Origin: Candidatus Bathyarchaeota archaeon
GTDB taxonomy: Archaea > Thermoproteota > Bathyarchaeia > Bathyarchaeales > Bathyarchaeaceae
Assembly (NCBI GenBank): GCA_030669695.1
Contig: DAOVDC010000014.1
Location: 1 to 11,124, forward strand
Direction of reading: 5' to 3'
DNA: 11,124 bases
Below the pieces are notes generated by a model, which was not told where the DNA came from, searched no databases, and worked only from the letters and a program-made list of their open reading frames with translations. How positions within the stretch are numbered: the first letter of the stretch is position 1; the number at the start of each line of letters is the position of its first letter. Below, piece by piece: positions 1 through 5,004 of the stretch. The position numbers were made by a program, and so were the translations under genes.

Positions 1-42
1 TGTGTTGGCTTTGTTCAAATCGTGAAATCTGAGGAGGATTGA
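1..42 (+). CDS. Possible 3' end of an upstream gene (partial)
   Basis: Frame 1 is open from the window edge and reads CVGFVQIVKSEED before a TGA at 40-42. The other two forward frames stop earlier (positions 25 and 32). The stop lies inside the SD region of the next gene and only one base separates it from the next ATG, which is typical of an operon junction. Thirteen codons are too few to assign any family, so this could be chance. Confidence 0.35.
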   Translation, partial: CVGFVQIVKSEED

Positions 43-43
43 A

Positions 44-265
44 ATGAAGACCTATTTGAAGATTTGGTTCAACAGCGAAGGAGCAGGACCAGTAATAGTA
101 GCCGAAAAACTACGGTCCATGGGCTTTAAGCCGACGAAAGGGCCGTATGACCATGTATATAACTGGGGCAGAAAGGTGGAGTTAGAGGACATACTGCAAA
201 TTGGCACGGCTGTCCACGAATCGCTGAAAGGCTTAAAGGTCTTGTACACACTGGAGACCATCTGA
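44..265 (+). CDS. Small conserved-looking hypothetical protein, 73 residues
   Basis: The ATG at 44 follows a strong SD (GAGGAGG, 31-37) at good spacing, so the start is well supported. The protein is soluble, with no signal peptide or membrane segment. It has a beta-strand-like start (YLKIWF), a helix-like stretch (about residues 16-26), a charged aromatic centre with the sequence YDHVYNWGRKVELEDIL (about 35-52), and a final strand (KVLYTLETI). This alternation suggests a compact alpha/beta fold, perhaps ferredoxin-like, but that is inference. I do not recognise a family with a known function. It probably sits in an operon with the gene ending at 42. Nothing downstream on this strand is clearly coupled to it. 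An antisense ORF over the same bases lacks an SD and is unlikely to be real. Confidence 0.8.
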   Translation: MKTYLKIWFNSEGAGPVIVAEKLRSMGFKPTKGPYDHVYNWGRKVELEDILQIGTAVHESLKGLKVLYTLETI

Positions 266-289
266 TCATACATAGACGCATACGCTATA

Positions 290-297
290 TGCATGCA
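290..297. repeat. TGCATGCA palindrome, copy 1
   Basis: Perfect 8-bp palindrome 25 bases after the stop codon of the 73-residue ORF, in non-coding DNA. First of seven copies in the window. Confidence 0.7.
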
Positions 298-322
298 CAT
301 ACGTCGCGAAGCACATCCCTAG

Positions 323-580
323 AGAGTTCGTCGGGGACGGAAGGCACCTTACACCCATAATGGTCGCTTTGGCGCCAAAGCATCTCCGTGCATACATGCA
401 ATCGTCATAATCGGTTTAACCGTTTACTGCATGATTAATTGGTCGGATGGTTGGACAGAGAACCTGCATGACATCCTTCTCGTACTTGTAGCTTTTTCAA
501 CAGGAATAAACGCAATCGCAACCGGAGCCCTCATCGACATGCACACCCTACGATACAAAACAAGAGAACGTGAATTATAG
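323..580 (+). pseudogene. Possible frameshifted small membrane protein
   Basis: One frame is open from 323 to a TAG at 578-580. From the ATG at 431 it encodes about 49 residues, including a hydrophobic span (ILLVLVAFSTGINAIATGAL) and a charged end (HTLRYKTREREL). Upstream in the same frame is a second membrane-like stretch (AIVIIGLTVYCMINW), but it has no ATG, GTG or TTG start before it. A different frame supplies an ATG at 360 (MVALAPKHLRAYM) and stops at 408-410. Joining the two near 390-405 would give a two-span membrane protein of about 70 residues. No SD precedes 360 or 431. It may be a decayed gene, a sequencing frameshift, or a chance ORF. Confidence 0.35.
366..422. repeat. Cluster of three palindromes
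   Basis: Three inverted repeats lie within 57 bases. GCTTTGGCGCCAAAGC (366-381) is a perfect 16-bp palindrome. TGCATACATGCA (389-400) has 5-bp arms around a 2-base centre. CGGTTTAACCG (412-422) has 5-bp arms around one base. The GGTTTAACC core of the third also forms the centre of the palindrome at 628-648. The role is unknown; protein-binding sites or RNA hairpins are possible. Confidence 0.55.
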
Positions 581-598
581 ACAAAATGGCTTTGAAAC

Positions 599-606
599 TG
601 CATGCA
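599..606. repeat. TGCATGCA palindrome, copy 2
   Basis: Non-coding copy 21 bases before the TTTAGAGG inverted repeat at 628-648. With copy 3 it brackets that repeat. Confidence 0.7.
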
Positions 607-627
607 TGGATTTAATATAGTGGTCTT

Positions 628-658
628 TTTAGAGGTTTAACCTCTAAACTCCTTTTTT
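628..658 (+). terminator. Perfect inverted repeat with T-run, possible terminator
   Basis: Arms TTTAGAGGTT (628-637) and AACCTCTAAA (639-648) pair perfectly around a single T at 638. As RNA this would be an 8-bp stem with a 5-base loop. A run of six Ts follows at 653-658, so it could end plus-strand transcription. The same two arms recur at 2413-2465 with a 33-base spacer, so a protein-binding or dispersed-element role is an equal alternative. It lies beyond the end of asnA, which is transcribed towards it. Confidence 0.5.
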
Positions 659-680
659 CCCTATTTCCAGAAAACAACAA

Positions 681-688
681 TGCATGCA
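681..688. repeat. TGCATGCA palindrome, copy 3
   Basis: Non-coding copy 16 bases beyond the asnA stop codon. Confidence 0.7.
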
Positions 689-704
689 ATTTGTCGTCTA
701 GCCC

Positions 705-1694
705 TTAAGGAGAGGCAATTCCTGGGACTTTTGGAAATGGCACTGCTTCCCAAATGGTTTTCAAGCCGCAAATCCATCTTGTCAGTCTTTCAACACCAAT
801 CCCAAATCCAACAGAATGAGGAACGCCTTCCCTAAGCATCTGCAAATACCAACCATACTCTTCGGGGTCAACACTAGTTAGTTTCATTCTCTTCAACACC
901 CCTTCGTAGGTGTGTTCTCTCTCTCCTCCAGATATGGCTTCGCCGAAACCCTCAGGATAGAGCATGTCAAAGTCCCTCAGTATTCCAGGCCTGTTCGGAT
1001 CTTCTCTGTCATAGAAGCCTCTGGATACCAGTGGATAGTCGTAGATAAAGAAAGGCCCGTCATGCATTGCGGATAGTGCTGCTTCTGCATCCCAAGGAAT
1101 CTCCTCCACATAACTAACCATGTATCCGTTCGATCTTAACAACTCAACAGCTTGCTTGTGGGTTAGCCTTTTGAAAGGACCAAACACTTCTTTAAGCTCC
1201 CTTCCTAACCCTTTCAGTTCTTCGCTACAATTTTCTCTCACATCTCTCACAACCGACATTAACAATCCTTCCGCCAAGTTCATAGCATCGTCGTAACTCG
1301 CATATGCCATCTCAAGGTCGATCTGTCTGAACTCCGCTAGATGTCTACCGGTTTTTGCGGTTTCAAGGGGCTCTAAACGAATGTTTGGCGATAAAGCGAA
1401 TATCTTTTCGAAGGATGAGATCATCATCTGTTTGTAAAGGATCATGCTGCTCATTACTTTGAACGGTGAACCGTAGTATTGAATGGAAACTTGTTTTGCC
1501 CCCCTTATTCCGGGATCAGTTGCTGGACCAATGATGGGTGCTAGTATCTCTATGAAACCCTCTTTTCTTAAGAACTCTCTCAGGGACGTGAGGATTTGGT
1601 CCTGAACTTTCAGGATCAGTTTCATCTTAGGGTATCTTATAGCACGATATCTTAGCCTAACGGATTCCAGCGAACTCAAATCTTGCAGTTCCAT
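705..1694 (-). CDS. asnA: Archaeal asparagine synthetase (AsnRS-like), AsnA
   Basis: This 329-residue protein matches the archaeal asparagine synthetase related to asparaginyl-tRNA synthetase (AS-AR). That family keeps the class II synthetase catalytic core and lacks the anticodon-binding domain. It makes asparagine from aspartate and ammonia via aspartyl-adenylate in the cytoplasm. Visible features are a motif 1 region (GFIEILAPIIGPATDPGI, about 46-63), motif 2 (HLAEFRQIDLEMA, about 118-130) with the adenylate-binding arginine, and motif 3 (GFGIGVERLTRW, about 296-307) with the terminal arginine. The absence of an N-terminal OB-fold argues against a true AsnRS or AspRS. The ATG at 1694 has no SD but sits about 30 bases from an AT-rich box (1721-1730), which suggests a leaderless transcript. 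It is divergent from an Lrp/AsnC regulator, its likely controller. Which amide donor it uses cannot be read from sequence. Confidence 0.88.
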   Translation of the reverse strand: MELQDLSSLESVRLRYRAIRYPKMKLILKVQDQILTSLREFLRKEGFIEILAPIIGPATDPGIRGAKQVSIQYYGSPFKVMSSMILYKQMMISSFEKIFALSPNIRLEPLETAKTGRHLAEFRQIDLEMAYASYDDAMNLAEGLLMSVVRDVRENCSEELKGLGRELKEVFGPFKRLTHKQAVELLRSNGYMVSYVEEIPWDAEAALSAMHDGPFFIYDYPLVSRGFYDREDPNRPGILRDFDMLYPEGFGEAISGGEREHTYEGVLKRMKLTSVDPEEYGWYLQMLREGVPHSVGFGIGVERLTRWICGLKTIWEAVPFPKVPGIASP

Positions 1695-1798
1695 GAAAAA
1701 TACTAATGTCCTTCATCTTGATAAAGATATTGCGAAAAATCGTGTAAAAAACACGAAATAGCACAAGATTTTTATTCTTCTGTCGTAAAAATTACATC
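1695..1798. promoter_or_regulatory. Shared divergent promoter region of asnA and the Lrp gene
   Basis: This 104-base AT-rich gap drives two genes in opposite directions. For asnA, ATATCTTTAT (minus strand, 1730-1721) is a TATA candidate about 30 bases before the ATG. For the regulator, GATTTTTATT (1767-1776) is about 27 bases before the ATG at 1799. Neither start has an SD, so both transcripts are probably leaderless. The boxes were assigned by eye from spacing and composition. Confidence 0.55.
1741..1755. promoter_or_regulatory. Candidate Lrp operator, inverted repeat
   Basis: CGTGT-AAAAA-ACACG is a perfect 5-bp inverted repeat around five As, midway between the two divergent start codons and between the two TATA candidates. 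Lrp/AsnC proteins commonly bind dyad sites of about 15 bp with an A/T-rich centre. The position fits autoregulation and asnA control, but binding is inferred. Confidence 0.45.
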
Positions 1799-2275
1799 AT
1801 GGAACCATTAGATAAGAGAGATATAGAAATACTGAAGCTACTGCAAGAAAACTGCAAAATGACAGCGAAGGAAATAGCGAAAAAAATGGGCAGCCCCATA
1901 ACCACGGTCTACGCAAAGATAAAAAGAATGGAAGAGCTCAGCGTAATAAAGCAATACAAGGCTATCTTAGATTCAAAGAAACTCGACAAGGGAACAACTG
2001 CTTTCATTCTAGCATCGTTTGCCTATCGGCCAGGAGGCAGAGAAAAACCATTATCACAGAGAGACGTAGCAAAACAGATCGCTGCATTCCCAGAAGTACA
2101 AGAGGTACATATAATTACCGGAGGTTGGGACATTCTCATCAAAGTCAAGGCTGACCATGTTGACACTTTGGGAAAGCTTGTAATGGACAAATTGCGGATG
2201 GTTGAAGGAGTAGAAAACACATTGAGTTGTGTAGTGTACGAAACAGTGAAAGAAACGACCGATGTACTCACTTGA
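1799..2275 (+). CDS. Lrp/AsnC-family transcriptional regulator
   Basis: The 158-residue protein has the full family layout. An N-terminal helix-turn-helix (about 4-60) starts with LDKRDIEILKLLQENCKMTA, and its recognition helix lies around SPITTVYAKIKRM. The C-terminal RAM (regulation of amino acid metabolism) effector domain (about 65-152) carries the family's G-W-D turn (ITGGWDILIKV). RAM domains bind amino acids and build dimers and octamers. A slightly long loop between the first RAM strand and helix (AYRPGGREKPLSQRD) is a local peculiarity. The start at 1799 has no SD and fits a leaderless mRNA. Divergence from an asparagine synthetase gene suggests it senses asparagine, glutamine or nitrogen status and acts on asnA and itself, as AsnC does in enteric bacteria; that part is inference. 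An aminotransferase remnant lies just downstream. Confidence 0.92.
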   Translation: MEPLDKRDIEILKLLQENCKMTAKEIAKKMGSPITTVYAKIKRMEELSVIKQYKAILDSKKLDKGTTAFILASFAYRPGGREKPLSQRDVAKQIAAFPEVQEVHIITGGWDILIKVKADHVDTLGKLVMDKLRMVEGVENTLSCVVYETVKETTDVLT

Positions 2276-2412
2276 AAACAAACCCTTACAGTATACATGT
2301 CTATATTGTAAAGAAGGCTAAGGGGCACTCAAAAGTTAACAATAAGAAAGCATCCTATCCTTTACACACTCTTGGGTACGTACACGTATATGCATTGATA
2401 CCTATTTCTATT

Positions 2413-2465
2413 TTTAGAGGTTATGGAAGAGATTTATCCATTATCTTAATGGTAAAACCTCTAAA
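2413..2465. repeat. Two-armed inverted-repeat element
   Basis: Arms TTTAGAGGTT (2413-2422) and AACCTCTAAA (2456-2465) are identical to those at 628-648 but separated by 33 bases instead of one. On the left, two more Ts are shared, giving a 12-base identity. The spacer carries its own hairpin, CCATTA-TCT-TAATGG (2438-2452). A TGCATGCA follows ten bases later and a partial TGCAT precedes it near 2390. It could be a terminator-like RNA structure for the Lrp gene, a protein-binding site, or a small dispersed element. Confidence 0.55.
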
Positions 2466-2474
2466 TACAATCCA

Positions 2475-2482
2475 TGCATGCA
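2475..2482. repeat. TGCATGCA palindrome, copy 4
   Basis: Non-coding copy between the two-armed inverted repeat and the aminotransferase remnant, at the apparent break point of the latter. Confidence 0.7.
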
Positions 2483-2484
2483 AA

Positions 2485-2706
2485 AGTGGCTACGATACTG
2501 GCAGTGCTTTTGGACCAAAAAGCAAGGGTCATTTGCGAATGTCTGTTGCGGTTTCCAAAAAAGATCTACTGCAAGCTGTGAAGAGAATCAAAAGCTTTGT
2601 AGGAGCGTTACGAAAGTCGCAGAGACAGATGACGAAACTTATGCGTGTGCACAGTGAATTGTTACAATTTCATCATTCAACAGACTTCAAAAAATGTATG
2701 GGCTAA
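2485..2706 (+). pseudogene. C-terminal remnant of a class I/II aminotransferase
   Basis: The plus-strand frame from 2485 reads SGYDTGSAFGPKSKGHLRMS and then AVSKKDLLQAVKRIKSFV. This matches the last part of PLP-dependent class I/II aminotransferases, where a PGSAFG turn is followed by G-x-x-R-x-S (the substrate-carboxylate arginine) and a closing helix of the form L-x-E-A-x-x-R-I. Everything upstream in this frame (the Lrp overlap and the inverted-repeat region) is unrelated, so about 90% of the enzyme is missing. The end of the frame (TAA, 2704-2706) overlaps the 3' end of the convergent PEP carboxykinase gene. I read it as a dead fragment left by deletion or rearrangement. The similarity comes from memory of the family and is short, hence moderate confidence. 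Confidence 0.5.
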
Positions 2707-4291
2707 AGACGTCCCTTATGTTTGGGTGAAGTAGGTCACCGATTTTTTCAATCGCTTTGCGTCTCATGTAGTTGAGTCTCCTCTGCTTTGCCTCAAATTC
2801 ATCCATTGAATAAAGGTTTTCAGGATGTAAATAAATATCATCAACCATCCTGATCGCTCTTGGCACTTTGAACCCAGTAGGTGAATCTATCCAGTCTTCC
2901 AGCCCACCTCTTAACAGAGAATCCAAGATAGCCATCGTATGTTCCACCGTAATCTCCTTGTAGCGTGACCCTTCCCCGACTCCTCCAGTGTTTAACAGGA
3001 AGTATTCCATGTGAGGAAGCCCTCTCAAAATTTCATAAAACCGATTTGTGTGTTCTGCTCGGTTCCCAGCCACGAAGGGGTCATAGAAGAATTGACTGGA
3101 AATTTCTCCTGCTTGAGTTGGGTCACCCGCTGATGACTCCATCGCTTGCCCTAAAACCATCAGGGCAACCGCTTGTTCTTGGGTCAATTTTGCGACTGCT
3201 GGTATTAATGGTCCCCTAGTGATGAGCATTAGGTTATCAATCCTCTCCACGTCGATGTGTGCGCTGGCGTGCATTAAATCTCTTCTAGGTATTACTGCAC
3301 GCCCATTTGACGTTTTTTCCAAGATGTAAAAGTCAAAGTCTCTGTCTTCGGTTACGTGGACATTTTCGATTAATACTCCTGGTCTCAATAAGCCAAAGAA
3401 TATTTCGCGTTGTTCCCCTGGGTTTACACCCTCTGTTTTAACGTATAGTCCTCCAGCTTCAAAGCCGTGAAATGAGCCATCGGGCATTAGAGTTCCACCA
3501 TCGTCTTGGATGAGCCACGACTTTTCTTTTCCTTTTCTCGCAAGAATCTTACAAGTTAGGGTTGTCTTTCCATTTGCGCTCAAAGCAAGAAATAATGTTC
3601 TAACCTTTCGATAATCTCCATGGGCAGACTGGAGATGATCTTCCCTGCAACCTGCATGCAGAAAAATGCCGCCTCTTCTGGTTTCAGCAACCCAATCCTC
3701 TGCGGCGAAAACTCCTTTCTTGAACTCGCCGATGTAGTTGCTATTTCTAACTATTTTGATAACCCTGCCATCATCCAGCATAGCCAACCTTATAGTACAG
3801 TCTTTTTGGGGAAGCAGCCTTGATTTATTAGCTTCGAAAGCCTCATCCATAAAAAACAAAACTTGATACGTTGGCCTCTTAACCTCCTTTCTTGCAGGAA
3901 GGAAAAGACTTCCCCCTCCATATGCAACGTGAGCAAAACGTTCAGGAACAATCAGCCTGACTGTGGTATTACTATTCGCGTTACCCACAATTCTATCAAT
4001 GGAAATCAATCTTTCCTTCGCTAAGGCTTCTTCACATCTGACTAACAATCCGCGTTCCTCTTCGCCGAATTTATAGTCAACGCTGTTTTCGGTAAACATG
4101 GATGCTCTGGATGTGGGTTCGCTTTCGGCGACAAAATTTCCATACATAGTCTTCCTCACTCCAGACTCGTTCTCCACAAGCAACCTTAGCTTATCGTCAG
4201 AAGGATTATCAATCAATCTACCTTCTTCTATCGCCTTTCTCCTAATTCTATCCACAGTTTTAGCAAATTCTTCCAGGTTGAATTTCGACAT
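2687..4291 (-). CDS. pckA: ATP-type phosphoenolpyruvate carboxykinase, divergent
   Basis: The 534-residue protein has the layout of ATP-dependent PEP carboxykinase, which interconverts oxaloacetate + ATP with PEP + CO2 + ADP. The nucleotide loop is ALSANGKTTL (236-245), equivalent to the usual GLSGTGKTTL. It is followed by the metal-site QDDGG (262-266) in place of GDDEHG, and by FEAGGLYVKTEG (277-288) in place of FEGGCYAK. The C-terminal part keeps LTQEQAVALM (369-378) and FLLNTGGVGEG (431-441), matching LTPEQ and LVNTGWNGTG of the bacterial enzyme. Length is normal for the family. The first loop glycine is Ala, and Ala-Asn replaces Gly-Thr, so this is a divergent clade; nucleotide and direction preference should not be assumed. 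The ATG at 4291 has an SD (GAGGTGG, 4296-4302). It is monocistronic, with a 395-base leader gap shared with damaged genes. Confidence 0.82.
   Translation of the reverse strand: MSKFNLEEFAKTVDRIRRKAIEEGRLIDNPSDDKLRLLVENESGVRKTMYGNFVAESEPTSRASMFTENSVDYKFGEEERGLLVRCEEALAKERLISIDRIVGNANSNTTVRLIVPERFAHVAYGGGSLFLPARKEVKRPTYQVLFFMDEAFEANKSRLLPQKDCTIRLAMLDDGRVIKIVRNSNYIGEFKKGVFAAEDWVAETRRGGIFLHAGCREDHLQSAHGDYRKVRTLFLALSANGKTTLTCKILARKGKEKSWLIQDDGGTLMPDGSFHGFEAGGLYVKTEGVNPGEQREIFFGLLRPGVLIENVHVTEDRDFDFYILEKTSNGRAVIPRRDLMHASAHIDVERIDNLMLITRGPLIPAVAKLTQEQAVALMVLGQAMESSAGDPTQAGEISSQFFYDPFVAGNRAEHTNRFYEILRGLPHMEYFLLNTGGVGEGSRYKEITVEHTMAILDSLLRGGLEDWIDSPTGFKVPRAIRMVDDIYLHPENLYSMDEFEAKQRRLNYMRRKAIEKIGDLLHPNIRDVFSPYIF
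3653..3660. repeat. TGCATGCA palindrome, copy 5 (inside pckA)
   Basis: The only copy of the octamer inside an intact gene, covering the His-Ala codons at about residues 212-213 of PEP carboxykinase. It may be coincidental. Confidence 0.6.
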
Positions 4292-4352
4292 TGTACCACC
4301 TCACTCAAGAGGCCATTCACCACCCAAGGGGAACTTGGAATCTCACAATACA

Positions 4353-4360
4353 TGCATGCA
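4353..4360. repeat. TGCATGCA palindrome, copy 6
   Basis: Non-coding copy 62 bases upstream of the pckA start codon; close enough to be a regulatory site. Confidence 0.7.
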
Positions 4361-4419
4361 GGCCCTCGCCTAAAAATCTTTTTTGCTGAAGAATCACCGT
4401 CGTAAAACTAGGCTGACAA

Positions 4420-4437
4420 GTGGGGTGATCACCCCAC
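4420..4437. promoter_or_regulatory. Perfect 18-bp palindrome, candidate operator
   Basis: GTGGGGTGATCACCCCAC is self-complementary over all 18 bases with no spacer. With no loop it is a poor RNA hairpin and more like a binding site for a symmetric dimeric protein. It lies 129 bases upstream of pckA and 177 bases upstream of the methyltransferase remnant. No T-run follows on either strand, which argues against a terminator. Its function is unknown. Confidence 0.5.
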
Positions 4438-4613
4438 CTTTTACATGAAAACTTGTTTTCTGTTTAAATATGGTCTCAGAGAAAATTTTGCGAGCGGGCA
4501 TCGAATGATAGGCTGTATTTTTACGAGGGTTTCGCGGCACAAAAACCTGTGTAAAAAGGCGAATAGCCATTTCCACACATACTCTGTTAACGGGCCGTGC
4601 CGGTGCGAGTAAC

Positions 4614-4942
4614 GTGTGGACAAGAAAAAGAGGAGGGCTGGAAGAATCCGGTGATACCATTATCTTTTACCGAGAAGGACCATACAGCATTATGAGGCAC
4701 CCTGGTGTTTTTGGTTACATGATGTGGTTTGTTCTTTTGCCCATCATTCTGAGTTTAGGTGTTCCGTTCACCTTTCTTTCAGTTGCAACTATTGTCATAG
4801 CGATTGTTTACCATTACTATATGATATACATAGAAGAGAAGATTAACATAATGAAGTGGGAGAAGAATATATACAGTACATGAAAGAAAACCTAAGATTT
4901 AACTTCATAAAGGGATTATGGAATTTGAGGAAAAGGAGATAG
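4614..4942 (+). pseudogene. Isoprenylcysteine methyltransferase-like protein, truncated and frameshifted
   Basis: From the GTG at 4614 the protein reads into the C-terminal half of the ICMT/NnrU-type membrane methyltransferase family. It has the signature EGPYSIMRHPGVFGYMMW, two hydrophobic spans (FVLLPIILSL, and FLSVATIVIAIVYHYYMIYI), then the paired acids IEEKINIMK. The original frame ends at TGA 4881-4883. The adjacent frame, from GGA at 4859, continues as GEEYIQYMKENLRFNFIKGL and then WNLRKRR to TAG at 4942. That is exactly the expected family ending (EE...GEEY..Y). One base is missing near 4857-4860, at a GGG run. The N-terminal membrane segments of a normal protein of about 200 residues are also absent, and there is no SD before 4614. 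Both defects together make a pseudogene likelier than a sequencing error. Confidence 0.75.
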
Positions 4943-4949
4943 CCGATCA

Positions 4950-4957
4950 TGCATGCA
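4950..4957. repeat. TGCATGCA palindrome, copy 7
   Basis: Non-coding copy in the convergent gap between the methyltransferase remnant and the ABC transporter operon. Confidence 0.7.
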
Positions 4958-4969
4958 TCTCTGATTTTG

Positions 4970-4992
4970 GCTGAAACTTAAGGGCTTTCAGC
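4970..4992. terminator. Hairpin between convergent genes, possible two-way terminator
   Basis: GCTGAAA (4970-4976) and TTTCAGC (4986-4992) form a perfect 7-bp stem with a 9-base loop, 12 bases beyond the ABC operon stop codon. It has no strong T-run, so termination is only a guess from position. Confidence 0.35.
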
Positions 4993-5004
4993 AAGTCGTT
5001 TCGG

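Larger units (their letters stand above)
4292..4613. other. Non-coding gap upstream of pckA
   Basis: No credible gene lies here. The gap contains the pckA SD, a small hairpin in the pckA leader (CCAAG 4324-4328 pairing with CTTGG 4334-4338), TGCATGCA copy 6, an AT-rich stretch near 4371-4383 that could hold the pckA promoter on the minus strand, and an 18-bp palindrome. From 4512 the frame of the downstream methyltransferase remnant is open but shows no recognisable sequence. Confidence 0.5.

Noticed and set aside
13..21. GTTCAAATC resembling a tRNA T-loop
   Set aside because: The flanking bases do not form a T-stem, and no acceptor, D or anticodon arm can be drawn.
2227..2484. Open plus-strand frame overlapping the Lrp gene end and running into the aminotransferase remnant
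   Set aside because: The sequence before about 2485 has no SD, overlaps the Lrp coding end and crosses the inverted-repeat element. Only the part after 2485 resembles a protein family.
4538..4551. CACA-AAAACC-TGTG hairpin
   Set aside because: A four-base stem is too short to mean anything in this AT-rich gap.
4394..4660. Minus-strand ORF of 88 residues
   Set aside because: It spans the 18-bp palindrome and the methyltransferase start region, lacks an SD and shows no family features.
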